This document shows, one piece after another, positions 8,908-18,424 of a DNA stretch of 64,000 bases. The notes beneath the pieces are model-generated. The model worked only from the letters and a program-made list of their open reading frames with translations, made no database searches and had not been told where the DNA came from. Position numbers and translations under genes: made by a program. How positions within the stretch are numbered: position 1 is the stretch's first letter; every line of letters starts with the position of its first letter. Source of the stretch: Chryseobacterium sediminis (GTDB taxonomy: Bacteria; Bacteroidota; Bacteroidia; Flavobacteriales; Weeksellaceae); contig NZ_VUNZ01000002.1 of NCBI RefSeq assembly GCF_008386505.1, forward strand, positions 310,001-374,000. The letters are read 5' to 3'.

Positions 8908-10533
8908 TTATTTCTTATCCCACCATAGCTTAGTGCCTCCGGTATCAGGTCCATTCAGCATTTGTGCAGCCTGCTGGTAGTTATATAATGAAGTTTTGGT
9001 ATCAATAGTGAAAGGAATTCTTCTGATCATTGCTTCCGTACTGATCGCTCCACCGCTGTCATTTTTTCTTACCTTGAAAAGAATCGGATATCCTGTTCTT
9101 CTCTGCTCTGCCCATGCTTCCGGTCCGTTTGGATAAAGAGAAAGCCATTTTTGGGTAATAATTCTTTCTAATTTTCTTTCGTTGGTATCCCCGTTATTCC
9201 ATGCAATAGTAATGGTACTTAATTGTGGGTTTCCAGCAAGTACGTTATTGTCTGCATTTTTGGGATCAAGATAAGGTGCTTCTGTAGAAGTTGTATCAGC
9301 AAGATAAGCAGCAACATTAGCACTTTTTCCCCATTCTCCGAAAGACTGCTGAACTCCGGTAGTATAATTCGTTTGAATATCTCCTGCCCCTGCATATCCT
9401 CTCAAAGCAGCTTCAGCTTTCAGGAACCATGTTTCTGCCGCAGTGAATAATTTCATTTTCCCATCAGTACCGGAAAAATAATCTCCATTGGCTGATTTTG
9501 CCTGTGGTTGTGAGAATCCTCCGTATGTTGATTTACCATTTAACAGATCAATTCCCTGACGTATTCCTATGTATTTTCCCTGTAGACTAGCATCTGATGC
9601 CGGAATAGCGTATGCAGGAAGTCTTGGGTCATTATATCCGTTCATATAAGCCATCAAAGGTGCGCCGATCAGACAGTCTCCCCATGAATAAATGATGAAG
9701 CTTAATTCTGACTGTCCTACACTGATCAAAGCGTTATCTGCATTGTCAGTAATCAATCCTGCAGGTGAAGCTAATGCCTCTTCTGCATATTGTTTAGATT
9801 TTGCAGGGTCTGCATAGCTTATTCTCATCGCTAACCTCAGCTTCAATGAATTAGCAAGTTTTGCCCACTGAGCCATATTTCCGCCATACACCAAGTCAGC
9901 ATTTTTCAGAGAAGCTTTATCTTCTACATTCTTTGTTGCCGGCATGGCAATTACCTTCTGCAAATCTGTAATAGCTGCACTAAGGTCAGCAATAAAATAA
10001 TTGTAGGCATCTTGCTGAGAATCAAAATCTGTAACTCCGTTAGAATTCGGTGTTTCATATTTACTGTAGACTACAGGCCCATGGTTGTCTGAAACTCTTG
10101 CCGCCGTAATTACTTTAAGAATTTTCTTCACGGCAAATGTTCCTGTAAAATCTACCCCTTGATAATTATTTTTAGCAGCATTATCAATAATGATAGAATA
10201 ATTAAAAATATCCTGCTGTCTGGCAATAATCCTGTTGTTCCATCCATCCATCATAGAATAAGTAAGGTTATTTACCCCTCCATTAAATGGTGTTGCTGTA
10301 CTGAACATCCCGCTGTACATATCTGCACTCAGGTTTGGGTACAGCTGATAATCTGCCTGCAGCCCTCTTTGAATAGATTTCATAGGATTAACAACAGCGA
10401 TAAAATCTGCATAAAAATTTTCAGGGCCTCCCAGCTTTTCCTGATTATATTGATCAAAGTCATTGGTACATCCTGATGCGGAAAACAGCACTGCTGCTCC
10501 GAATACCAATGTTTTAATAGTATTGATTTTCAT
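8908..10533 (-). CDS. SusD/RagB-like glycan-binding lipoprotein
   Basis: A 541-residue surface lipoprotein of the SusD family (SusD-like_2 type). The N-terminus has a short hydrophobic signal followed by the lipobox FSASGC, with Cys22 as lipidation site. The alpha-helical TPR-like repeats are in the first half. The C-terminal part carries ETWFLKAEAALRG, typical of the family, and KLERIITQKWLSLYPNGPEAWAEQRRTGYP, a strongly conserved SusD-like block. It would form the lid of the SusC barrel and bind the released glycan. It starts 18 bases after susC in the same orientation, which is the usual arrangement. The ligand, a high-mannose N-glycan, is inferred from the adjacent hydrolases. Confidence 0.94.
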   Translation of the reverse strand: MKINTIKTLVFGAAVLFSASGCTNDFDQYNQEKLGGPENFYADFIAVVNPMKSIQRGLQADYQLYPNLSADMYSGMFSTATPFNGGVNNLTYSMMDGWNNRIIARQQDIFNYSIIIDNAAKNNYQGVDFTGTFAVKKILKVITAARVSDNHGPVVYSKYETPNSNGVTDFDSQQDAYNYFIADLSAAITDLQKVIAMPATKNVEDKASLKNADLVYGGNMAQWAKLANSLKLRLAMRISYADPAKSKQYAEEALASPAGLITDNADNALISVGQSELSFIIYSWGDCLIGAPLMAYMNGYNDPRLPAYAIPASDASLQGKYIGIRQGIDLLNGKSTYGGFSQPQAKSANGDYFSGTDGKMKLFTAAETWFLKAEAALRGYAGAGDIQTNYTTGVQQSFGEWGKSANVAAYLADTTSTEAPYLDPKNADNNVLAGNPQLSTITIAWNNGDTNERKLERIITQKWLSLYPNGPEAWAEQRRTGYPILFKVRKNDSGGAISTEAMIRRIPFTIDTKTSLYNYQQAAQMLNGPDTGGTKLWWDKK

Positions 10534-10551
10534 TTTTCGTAATTGTAAAAG

Positions 10552-13512
10552 TTAGAAGTTAGCTTTTAATGATAATCCGATAGATCTGGTAACCGGCAGA
10601 CCGAATGAGTCTACTCCCACTCCACCAGGTGTATTCCCTGATACCTGCTCAGGATCAAACGGTGCTTTTTTATAGAAGAAAAATAAATTGGTTCCTACTA
10701 AGCTTACCGTTGCATTTTTGAGATATTTTGAATTGACATCAAATGTATATGAAACAGATGCCTGACGTAGACGTACAGTTGTAGCACTGTACAGATAAGC
10801 TTCATCAACTCCTTTTCCAAATCCTTCTGTAGTTCCTACTGCTTTATAATAATCTTTTGCATTGGTCAAACCAGTATAAGCCTGTCCTGCGTTTGGAGTT
10901 CCGGGTGCATATACTGCATTGGGTATAGATACTCCTCCTGCATCTCTTGCATCAGCTGTGGACTGGCTTACCCCATAAATATCATTTGCTTTTTCTGTTA
11001 AGGAAAGTACCTTTCCTCCAAATTTACCATCGATAAGGAAAGAGATTCCCAATTTACCAATATTGAATGCGTTATTGAATCCAAGAATAAATTTAGGGTT
11101 CGGATTACCCAAATAAGAAGGGGTAGTTTCTGCTAAAGGAACTCCTTTTTCATTCACCAAAATACGTCCCTGATCATCTCTTTTGAATTTAATTCCGTAA
11201 AGATCTCCAAAAGAACCTCCCAGCTTAAGTCTTGTATAATCTCCCCCACCTGTCAATGAGAAAAGCTGATTTTCAGGAATACTCAGACTTGGCGGAAACA
11301 ATTCAACAATTTTATTTTTGTTTGCAGAAGCATTCACAGTAGCTGTCCATCCGAATTTCTCTGAACCAAAGATTTTATAAGAAAGAGATGATTCAAAACC
11401 TGTATTTCGGATTTTCCCTGCATTCAGATAATATGATCCCGGTGCCAGTCCTCCTAAGTTTGAAAAGACTGTTGTTTCAAGCAACTGGTTACTTGTATTA
11501 GAATTATAATAGGTAATATCGAAGTTTAATCTGTTGTTTAATAACCTTAGCTCTGTTCCTGCTTCAAATGTTTTATTCAGCTCCGGTCTTGGAAGCAATG
11601 CTTCAAAACCAGCACCTGTTGCAAAAGAACTCTTAGGATATACAATTGTTCCCGCATCTACTCCATACGTATATCCTTTGTTGTATTCAAGCATTGCGTT
11701 GGAAATATTGGTAGGTAATCCCAATCCTACAGTTGCATAAGAACCTCTTACTTTCCAGAAATTAATCACTTCCGGAAGTTTAAAGATAGAAGACAATATA
11801 GCATTAGCTCCTACAGATTCATAGTCGAATCCTGTTCTTCCAGTTAATGCTAAAGTAGAATCCCAGTCATTTCTGAAGGTCATATCTACATAGAACATAT
11901 TTTTGTACCCTACGGAAGCACTTGCAAATACAGATTGTACCTGCTTTTTCATATTTGTATAGGTATTGTGATATCCATCTCCCGGCGATCTGTTGATATT
12001 CCACTGAAGATTATTCGCTGTAAAAAGGTTTGGATTCGCCAAATAAGCGTTATCAATCTGCCCTATTTTATTTCTTGTTGTATTGATACTTCCTCCTACA
12101 GTAAAATCTAAAGAGATGTTTTCACTTATTTTGGGACTACCAATTAATAAAACATCGCCATAAGTAGATGTATTTTCGTAGGTATTTTTAAGCATTCTGC
12201 CATTAGTACCATTAGCCAGTAAGCTTGGTGCTGAAAAAGCTGCAATATCACGCTGACTGTCTGAAATATTCCAGCTATAATTCCCTCTTACTCTTGCTGT
12301 TAACCAAGGATTGATCTGGTATGATAGGGAAAGCGCTCCATATGTATTTTTATTGCTTACTGTAACCGGATTTCGGTTTAAAATCCAGTAAGGATTCTGT
12401 GTTACCGGATTTCCTTTGAAGCTTCCGTCCGGGTTTACTTCCCACCAGTTCTGAGCCGGCAAGAATCTTGTTTTATCTATATAAGAATAATTATCAGGTC
12501 CGTATTGATCAAAATCTACTCCTCTAGGTAACCAATATAAACTCGTCAAAGGAGAAAAAGATGCTCCCGGAGTCTGTCTGTTTTTACTTTCCTGTAATGA
12601 GCCAATAAAATTAGCATCTAATGTCAGTTTGTCATCAAGAAACTTACTTGAATTCCTGAAAGAGACATTATACTGATCAAAATAAGACATCGGAACCACT
12701 CCTTTATTGGTTGTATTACCAATGGAGAAATAGCTGGTTGATCTTTCATTTCCTGACTGGAAAGAGAGACTGTTTACCCATGTAGTTCCTGTCTGTAGGA
12801 AATCCTTAAGATAATCCTTAGATTCTCCCTTTGCACCCCAACTGTCCACAGATTGTCCAGGCTGTGATCCGGATACAGATGGGTCATAAGACAAATAACT
12901 GTGTTGCAGCTTTGGAAGACTATAAGCCCTGTCTACAGTAAGGCTGGAACTGTAAGTAATTGTACTTTTTCCTGCACGTCCTTTTTTAGTGGTAATCAAA
13001 ATGGCTCCGTTTCCTCCTGCAGAACCATATAATGCTGAAGCAGATGCTCCTTTCAGGAAATTGATGCTTTCAATATCATCAGGGTTAATAGAACTCAGTA
13101 CATCTCCCGGATCCGGCATATTGGAATACTGTCCGATATCCGCAGATTTCCCTGTTCCGTTGATAATGGGAATTCCATCTATTACATACAGGGGCTGTGT
13201 ATTGTTTACAGACTTATTCCCTCTCATAATCACCCTTACGGAGCTTCCTACACCATTGGTTCTGTTGATCTGTACGTTGGATACCTTTCCATTGATCGAA
13301 TTTAATAGATTGGGAGTTTTCACTTCTGTAAGCTCATCTCCACCAATCTGCTGACTGGAATACGTCAAAGAGCGGGCCTGCCTTTTTATCCCCAAAGAGG
13401 TGACTACGACCTCCTCAATACTGTTTGTCTTCGTAGTGTCGGCCGATTTTTTCTCCTGTGCATTCGCGGTAAGTGAAAAAACGAACAGAACAGGTATAAC
13501 TGCTTTTCTCAT
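10552..13512 (-). CDS. SusC/RagA-family TonB-dependent glycan transporter
   Basis: A 986-residue outer-membrane barrel. The signal peptide (1-18, ending TANAQ) is followed at once by a TonB box-like stretch (SIEEVVVTSLG, about 31-41) and the plug domain with the LYVIDGIPI block near residue 105 and SINPDDIESINFLKGASASALYGSAG. The barrel then runs to a C-terminal LKANF ending in aromatic Phe. The N-terminal carboxypeptidase-like (CarboxypepD_reg) domain that most SusC proteins carry is absent, so it is a short-form SusC. With SusD it would import oligomannose glycans into the periplasm. It is the first structural gene of the locus and follows a 387-base upstream region. Confidence 0.95.
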   Translation of the reverse strand: MRKAVIPVLFVFSLTANAQEKKSADTTKTNSIEEVVVTSLGIKRQARSLTYSSQQIGGDELTEVKTPNLLNSINGKVSNVQINRTNGVGSSVRVIMRGNKSVNNTQPLYVIDGIPIINGTGKSADIGQYSNMPDPGDVLSSINPDDIESINFLKGASASALYGSAGGNGAILITTKKGRAGKSTITYSSSLTVDRAYSLPKLQHSYLSYDPSVSGSQPGQSVDSWGAKGESKDYLKDFLQTGTTWVNSLSFQSGNERSTSYFSIGNTTNKGVVPMSYFDQYNVSFRNSSKFLDDKLTLDANFIGSLQESKNRQTPGASFSPLTSLYWLPRGVDFDQYGPDNYSYIDKTRFLPAQNWWEVNPDGSFKGNPVTQNPYWILNRNPVTVSNKNTYGALSLSYQINPWLTARVRGNYSWNISDSQRDIAAFSAPSLLANGTNGRMLKNTYENTSTYGDVLLIGSPKISENISLDFTVGGSINTTRNKIGQIDNAYLANPNLFTANNLQWNINRSPGDGYHNTYTNMKKQVQSVFASASVGYKNMFYVDMTFRNDWDSTLALTGRTGFDYESVGANAILSSIFKLPEVINFWKVRGSYATVGLGLPTNISNAMLEYNKGYTYGVDAGTIVYPKSSFATGAGFEALLPRPELNKTFEAGTELRLLNNRLNFDITYYNSNTSNQLLETTVFSNLGGLAPGSYYLNAGKIRNTGFESSLSYKIFGSEKFGWTATVNASANKNKIVELFPPSLSIPENQLFSLTGGGDYTRLKLGGSFGDLYGIKFKRDDQGRILVNEKGVPLAETTPSYLGNPNPKFILGFNNAFNIGKLGISFLIDGKFGGKVLSLTEKANDIYGVSQSTADARDAGGVSIPNAVYAPGTPNAGQAYTGLTNAKDYYKAVGTTEGFGKGVDEAYLYSATTVRLRQASVSYTFDVNSKYLKNATVSLVGTNLFFFYKKAPFDPEQVSGNTPGGVGVDSFGLPVTRSIGLSLKANF

Positions 13513-13899
13513 AAGGTTTAGATTCGTTAGATTTAATTGAGAATCAATTACATTGCTTTATTTTTCAATACAAAAAAAATTATTGTTTTTTCAGCAAAAT
13601 TTTGCCGTTTATGTATTAAATTATTTAAAGTTTTGTTAAGATTTAATTCACATTCACAAATCTAAATTTTGTAGCCAGTCTGATATAATACTATTTTATC
13701 ATAAAACGATATTATTTTTTCAGCAATTTTATTTAAAAGCCATTAAAGCACTACATATCAACAAAATACACTACCTTTAAATCAATCAAAAAAAGAGGAT
13801 TTATCATTATTTTTAAGTAAAAATAAACCCAGATACAGATATCCGGATTTTTATTTTATTGGTGACTGAGCAGGCAGAAAAGTGAATTTTAAGAGTAGA
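13513..13899 (-). promoter_or_regulatory. Upstream region of susC with a candidate promoter
   Basis: A 387-base AT-rich stretch without a gene. On the minus strand TAGATTTG (13657-13664) fits the TAnnTTTG element and would leave a leader of roughly 140 bases before susC. No clear -33 TTTG lies at the proper distance, which would fit dependence on an activator such as the AraC protein encoded just upstream. I see no convincing repeat that could be named as its binding site. Confidence 0.45.
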
Positions 13900-14778
13900 T
13901 TATTCAATTTTTTTGACTCCTTTAAATTGTTCTTTAAATTCAGTAGGAGTTGTCTTTTTTATGGACTTAAATACCTTATTGAAGTTCGCAATATTATTAA
14001 AACCTGCTTCAAAAGCAATTTCAAAGACCGTAAGATTTTTTTCCATCAGCCAGCGTGCTGCATAGCTGATTCTTATTTCATTCAGATAATTAATGAAAGT
14101 CTTTCCTGTTCTTTTTTTAATGAACCTGTTGAATGTTACATTGCTCATATTCACCATGGAAGCTACTTTATCCAGTGTGATCTTATTTTCAAAATTTTTA
14201 TGAACAAAATCGTGAATAATCTTCATTTTATCATTATCAGCAAAAGTCTCAAGTTCAATACTATAAGATGAAAGAAGTATTTTATTTTCAGCAACAGCCA
14301 GTTCATTCAGAATTTTCATGATTTCTATGAATGATTCAAAACTGTTCATCTTTGACAGATTGAGAAACGAATCTTTTAGTTTTTCAGCCGTTTCAGAAGA
14401 AAAAAGAATCCCTCTGATAGAGTCTTTCATCAGATTGTTAATGGGTTTCAGAATATTTTTTTCCATCAGGGACTGTTGAAAGAAATCCTGGTTAAACTGT
14501 ATTGTAATTTCGTGGGTTTTTCTGTTTTTGCATCTGTAATTCGCCCAGCAATGCGGTAGATTGGGGCCTACCAATACCAGTTCTATATTGCCTATTTCTC
14601 CCGTGTGATCTCCAACCATTCTGCGGTATCCCTTCCCTTTGTAGATAAAGTTGATTTCAATTTCCGGATGATAGTGATAGGGAAAGTCAAAAGAGGCTTT
14701 GATCCTGTCAAACACAAGAAAACTGTCCTCAGGAGATAGTGGAGTTATTTCTCTTAGAATATTTTCTAATTCGCTCAT
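13900..14778 (-). CDS. AraC-family transcriptional regulator of the N-glycan locus
   Basis: A 292-residue regulator. The N-terminal half is a cupin-like sensor domain: FDFPYHYHPEIEINFIYKG at about 30-48 holds the usual HxHxxxE pattern, and GPNLPHCW follows. The C-terminal hundred residues are two helix-turn-helix units of the AraC/XylS type (ITLDKVASMVNMSNVTFNRF and VFEIAFEAGFNNIANFNKVFK), ending in the canonical TPTEFKEQF. It lies directly upstream of susC in the same direction and is the obvious candidate to activate the locus in response to a mannosyl sugar. That regulatory link is inference. No two-component or sigma/anti-sigma pair is present in the locus. Confidence 0.88.
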   Translation of the reverse strand: MSELENILREITPLSPEDSFLVFDRIKASFDFPYHYHPEIEINFIYKGKGYRRMVGDHTGEIGNIELVLVGPNLPHCWANYRCKNRKTHEITIQFNQDFFQQSLMEKNILKPINNLMKDSIRGILFSSETAEKLKDSFLNLSKMNSFESFIEIMKILNELAVAENKILLSSYSIELETFADNDKMKIIHDFVHKNFENKITLDKVASMVNMSNVTFNRFIKKRTGKTFINYLNEIRISYAARWLMEKNLTVFEIAFEAGFNNIANFNKVFKSIKKTTPTEFKEQFKGVKKIE

Positions 14779-14980
14779 GCAGGCAGTTTTGAAAAAGGGT
14801 TAATTAATAATGGGGCTTAGTACAAATCTTTGTAAAAATGATAAAATAATATCAATGTAAAAATATATTTCCAATTTATTTTATCCTAATTCTTTATGTA
14901 AGACATCAGAATTTGGGGTTTCAATAATTTATTGCAGCTCAAACCCATGCTTTTTTGTATCTTTAAACTAAAGTTAAAGT

Positions 14981-15847
14981 ATGCCGCAACAGCTTATTTT
15001 TGAAGATCACTATAAAAGACTCGGACTGGAAATATTCTCAGAAGACAATCTGGAGAATTTTAACGGGAATCATTTCAAAACTGATATCAAAGTATTCTTC
15101 ATTCCATCGGGATACGAACTTACAGTAGACTTTAACCATTACAAAACAAAGAAACCTTCGCTGTTTTTTCTCACCAACCAACACCTGAGCCTTCAAAAAG
15201 GAAAAGACGAGTCTATACTTCTTTTCTACAACCGTGATTTTTATTGCATTCAGATTCATGATAAAGAAGTAGCCTGCGATGGTCTTCTGTTTCATAATGT
15301 ATTTGAAATCCCTTTTGTGGAACTTGACCCTACCGAAACGATTCTTATAAAAGGACTGTTTCAAAATATTCTGGATGAGCTTGAATGGAAAGATTCGTCT
15401 GCTGAAGAAATGATCAGAACGTATGTAAAACAGATCATCATCCGGGCAACAAGAAAATGGAAACAACAGAATTTAGACAATAGTACGATAAGAATTCCAG
15501 GCACTGAACTAGATGTTTTCAGAGACTTCAGCAGACATCTGGAAATTCATTTCAGAGAAAAACATAATGTAGCAGAGTATGCAGACCTGCTTCATATGGC
15601 ACCAAAAACTTTAACGCATAAGTTTAAAAATTTAAATCTGGATTCTCCCAACCAGTTTATCATCAACAGAATCTTGTTAGAAGCAAAAAGATTATTATTC
15701 TACACCGATAAACCTGTTAAAGAAATCGCCTACGATCTCGGATATGAAGACCCTGCCTATTTCAACCGGCTTTTTACCAATAAAACAGGAAGCACACCGG
15801 CAAATTTTAAAAAAAATTACTCGTCGGGAAAAAAGTACAATATTTAG
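14981..15847 (+). CDS. AraC-family transcriptional regulator
   Basis: A 288-residue AraC/XylS protein. The first 170 residues form a beta-rich effector domain with no obvious signature. The DNA-binding part occupies about 190-285: VAEYADLLHMAPKTLTHKFK is the first helix-turn-helix and PVKEIAYDLGYEDPAYFNRLF the second, followed by TGSTPANFKK. It is divergent from the other AraC gene, with about 200 bases between the two starts. An element TATCTTTA at 14958-14965 resembles the TAnnTTTG element except for the last base. The OsmC gene follows on the same strand but has its own promoter. Target genes are unknown. Confidence 0.87.
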   Translation: MPQQLIFEDHYKRLGLEIFSEDNLENFNGNHFKTDIKVFFIPSGYELTVDFNHYKTKKPSLFFLTNQHLSLQKGKDESILLFYNRDFYCIQIHDKEVACDGLLFHNVFEIPFVELDPTETILIKGLFQNILDELEWKDSSAEEMIRTYVKQIIIRATRKWKQQNLDNSTIRIPGTELDVFRDFSRHLEIHFREKHNVAEYADLLHMAPKTLTHKFKNLNLDSPNQFIINRILLEAKRLLFYTDKPVKEIAYDLGYEDPAYFNRLFTNKTGSTPANFKKNYSSGKKYNI

Positions 15848-15860
15848 GTCTTTTTATCTA

Positions 15861-15891
15861 TTGAATCTGCTGTTTTGCAGACATACCTTTG
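15861..15891 (+). promoter_or_regulatory. Promoter of the OsmC gene
   Basis: TACCTTTG at 15884-15891 matches the Bacteroidota -7 element, and TTG at 15861-15863 lies 20 bases upstream, within the normal spacing for the -33 element. The start codon is 43 bases downstream. Confidence 0.65.
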
Positions 15892-15934
15892 TATCATCAA
15901 AATCAAACAACATTAAATACAAAAAACAAACATT

Positions 15935-16354
15935 ATGAGACGTAACGCAACAGCCGTTTGGAACGGTACCATCAAAGAAGGAAAAGGACATTTAACTACT
16001 CAGAGTACTACTTTAAACCAAACTCAATATTCTTTCAACAGCCGTTTTGCAGATGGTGTAGGTACGAATCCTGAAGAATTACTGGCAGCAGCCCACGCAG
16101 GATGTTTCACCATGAAACTGGATGCTGAGTTGTCACAGGCAGGATACAATCCTGAGGAGTTAAAAACAACTTCTGTTATCACTTTAGACCCAAACATTGG
16201 AAAGATTACAAAATCTGAACTGACATTAACAGCTAAGGTTCCGGGAATCTCTGAAGAAGAATTCCAGAAATTTGCTAAAATCGCTGAAGAAGGATGTCCG
16301 GTAAGTGCAGCATTCAATTTTGAGATTACCTTGAATGCTACTTTAGAAAATTAA
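15935..16354 (+). CDS. OsmC/Ohr family peroxiredoxin-like protein
   Basis: A 139-residue OsmC-family protein. The sequence NPEELLAAAHAGCFTMKLDAEL at about 47-68 contains the first catalytic cysteine (AHAGCF), and CPVSAAF near residue 121 contains the second. Members reduce organic hydroperoxides with these two cysteines. The opening WNGTIKEGKGHL is typical of the OsmC branch rather than Ohr. The protein has no signal peptide and is cytoplasmic. It follows an AraC regulator gene and is closed by a terminator at 16379-16405. The substrate range is inferred from the family. Confidence 0.92.
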   Translation: MRRNATAVWNGTIKEGKGHLTTQSTTLNQTQYSFNSRFADGVGTNPEELLAAAHAGCFTMKLDAELSQAGYNPEELKTTSVITLDPNIGKITKSELTLTAKVPGISEEEFQKFAKIAEEGCPVSAAFNFEITLNATLEN

Positions 16355-16378
16355 AAATCTTAATTTCAACATCAATAG

Positions 16379-16405
16379 GAACGGGCTAAAGCCCGTTTTT
16401 TATTT
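16379..16405 (+). terminator. Terminator after the OsmC gene
   Basis: Stem AACGGGC/GCCCGTT (16380-16386 with 16391-16397), loop TAAA, followed by a T run. Confidence 0.85.
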
Positions 16406-16476
16406 TAAAAGTAATTCTATTGGCTTTAGCTAAAACTTAAGAAGTCCAATATCTTTATCAGGGTAAGTTTTTAAAT

Positions 16477-16500
16477 AAAATATACCAATTGGTATATTTT
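16477..16500. promoter_or_regulatory. Perfect 24-base palindrome, probable TetR operator
   Basis: Two 12-base arms (AAAATATACCAA and TTGGTATATTTT) form an uninterrupted palindrome. It ends two bases before the -7 element TATATTTG (16503-16510) of the tetR gene, so a bound repressor would cover the promoter. Size, symmetry and position fit an autoregulatory TetR-family operator. Confidence 0.8.
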
Positions 16501-16528
16501 TGTATATTTGCATATAATAAGCATTTAA

Positions 16529-17134
16529 ATGTCGAAGGCAGAAAAAACAAAACAACACATCATCGAGAAAACAGCTACTCTTTTTAACACCAAGGGTTAT
16601 ATTTCCACATCATTATCCGACATAACTCAGACAACCGGGCTTACAAAAGGCAGTATCTATGGAAATTTTGAAAACAAAGATGAAGTTGCTATCGAGGTTT
16701 ATAAATACAATGCCGGATTATTGGGTAAAACTCTTAGCCGATCTTTTGGTGATGAGTTCCCTACTTCTCTGGATAAACTTCATGCTTTTGTAGATTTTTA
16801 CCGAAAAAACTGGAAGTTTGTTTTTTCAAACGGAGGTTGTCCTATAATGAATGCTGCCACGGAAGCAGATGATTCTTTCCCTGCTTTAAAAAATCAGGTT
16901 AAAAAGTCTTTTGAGCAATGGATGACCAAAATATCAACAGCTATTCTGGAAGGACAAAAGAAAGGAGAAATTAATACAAAAGTAAATGCAGAGCAATTCG
17001 CTTCTCTATTCATTATGCTTATTGAAGGCGGAATCCTGCTTTCAAAAACCATGGGTGATCAAAGCTTTCTAAACCACGCTTTAGACAAAATTACCTATAT
17101 GATTGATCATGAACTCAATATTCTTCCATCATAA
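16529..17134 (+). CDS. TetR/AcrR-family repressor of the adjacent lipid operon
   Basis: A 201-residue TetR-family protein. The N-terminal helix-turn-helix occupies about 8-55 (IIEKTATLFNTKGYISTSLS, then GLTKGSIYGNFENKDEV), the most conserved family block. The C-terminal ligand domain contains the GGCPIMNAATEADDSFP stretch seen in a broad group of TetR regulators. The gene stops 10 bases before the thiolase gene, so the regulator is the first gene of its own operon. The palindrome at 16477-16500 overlaps its promoter. By context the ligand may be an acyl-CoA or fatty acid; this is inference. Confidence 0.9.
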   Translation: MSKAEKTKQHIIEKTATLFNTKGYISTSLSDITQTTGLTKGSIYGNFENKDEVAIEVYKYNAGLLGKTLSRSFGDEFPTSLDKLHAFVDFYRKNWKFVFSNGGCPIMNAATEADDSFPALKNQVKKSFEQWMTKISTAILEGQKKGEINTKVNAEQFASLFIMLIEGGILLSKTMGDQSFLNHALDKITYMIDHELNILPS

Positions 17135-17144
17135 ATTATACGAT

Positions 17145-18413
17145 ATGGAAACAAAAAAAGTGGCAATTGTAGGATACAACAGAATTCCTTTCGCCAGAAT
17201 GAATACCGCTTATTCAGAACAGGGAAATCAGGATCTGCTGCTCGCTTCTCTGAACGGATTGATAGATCGTTATCACCTTAAGGGAAAAAGACTTGGAGAA
17301 GTTGCCGGAGGTGCTGTTATCAAGCATATTTCTGAAAGCAACCTCATCAGAGAAACTGTGATGAATACAACTCTTGATCCCGCTACTCCTGCTTGTGATC
17401 TTCAACAGGCATGCGATACAGGAATTGAAGCTGCCATTTACATCGGAAATAAAATTGCTTTAGGCCAGATAGACTGCGGCATTGCATGCGGCGTAGAAGC
17501 TATGAGCAATATCCCGTTTGAATCTTCACCCAGATTAAGAAAAGCCTTACTAAAAGCCAATAAAGAAAAATCAGCCTTCGGAAAATTAAAACAACTGCTA
17601 AGTCCGAAATTGAAAGACTGGATGCCTATTCCTTACAAAGGACAGGAACCTAAAACAGGTATGGTAATGGGTGAACACACAGAAATCACAGCAAAATATT
17701 ATAATATCTCAAGAGAAGAACAGGATCAACTGGCTTTAAAAAGTCATCAGAATATGGCTAAAGCTTATGATGAAGGGTTTTTTGATGACATGATAACTCC
17801 TGCATTTGGTTTAGATAAAGATAATAATATGCGCCGTGACAGCAGTATTGAAAAACTATCACAGCTAAAACCTGCCTTTGATAAGCAAAACGGAACTTTA
17901 ACAGCCGGAAACTCAACACCTTTTACCGATGGAGCTTCTTCGGTTTTACTTGCAAGCGAAGAATGGGCAAAAGCCAACAACCTCCCTATTTTAGCTTATA
18001 TCAGTTTTTCCGAGCTGGCAGGGATAGAATATGTTGAAAATAAACAGGATTTACTTCTTGCACCTGTTTTTGCAGCAGAGAGAATGCTAAAAAAAGCAGG
18101 CATGAATCTCTCGGACTTTGATTATTATGAAATTCACGAAGCCTTTGCAGCACAGGTTTTAGCGACCATAAAAATCTGGGAAAATGAAGAGCTTGCTAAA
18201 AAATTCGGACTGGAGAAAGCATTAGGTAAGATTGACCGAAGCAAACTGAATGTAAAAGGAGGAAGCTTAGCCGCAGCCCACCCTTTTGCAGCAACAGGAG
18301 GAAGAATAATCGCAACGCTGGCAAAATTACTTCACGAAAAAGGCAGCGGAAAAGGATTTATCTCTATCTGCGCAGCCCGTGGACAAGGAGTAACCATGAT
18401 TTTAGAGAAATAA
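17145..18413 (+). CDS. fadI: Thiolase, FadI-like acyl-CoA acetyltransferase
   Basis: A 422-residue thiolase. I chose the ATG at 17145 because METKKVAIVGYNRIPFAR is the normal family N-terminus; an upstream in-frame start would overlap tetR. The nucleophilic cysteine is Cys90 in LQQACDTGIEAA. The catalytic His lies in GGSLAAAHPFAATGGR and the second Cys in ISICAARGQG. The length and the HPFAATG block resemble FadI, the anaerobic beta-oxidation thiolase of E. coli, more than FadA. No FadJ-like partner is adjacent; instead a thioesterase and a ketosynthase follow within 12 bases each. The enzyme could therefore feed condensation as well as degradation. Confidence 0.88.
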   Translation: METKKVAIVGYNRIPFARMNTAYSEQGNQDLLLASLNGLIDRYHLKGKRLGEVAGGAVIKHISESNLIRETVMNTTLDPATPACDLQQACDTGIEAAIYIGNKIALGQIDCGIACGVEAMSNIPFESSPRLRKALLKANKEKSAFGKLKQLLSPKLKDWMPIPYKGQEPKTGMVMGEHTEITAKYYNISREEQDQLALKSHQNMAKAYDEGFFDDMITPAFGLDKDNNMRRDSSIEKLSQLKPAFDKQNGTLTAGNSTPFTDGASSVLLASEEWAKANNLPILAYISFSELAGIEYVENKQDLLLAPVFAAERMLKKAGMNLSDFDYYEIHEAFAAQVLATIKIWENEELAKKFGLEKALGKIDRSKLNVKGGSLAAAHPFAATGGRIIATLAKLLHEKGSGKGFISICAARGQGVTMILEK

Positions 18414-18424
18414 AAACAGAAAGT

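Noticed and set aside
17103-17144. Longer start for the thiolase gene
   Set aside because: It would overlap the tetR coding end, and the family N-terminus begins at the Met at 17145.
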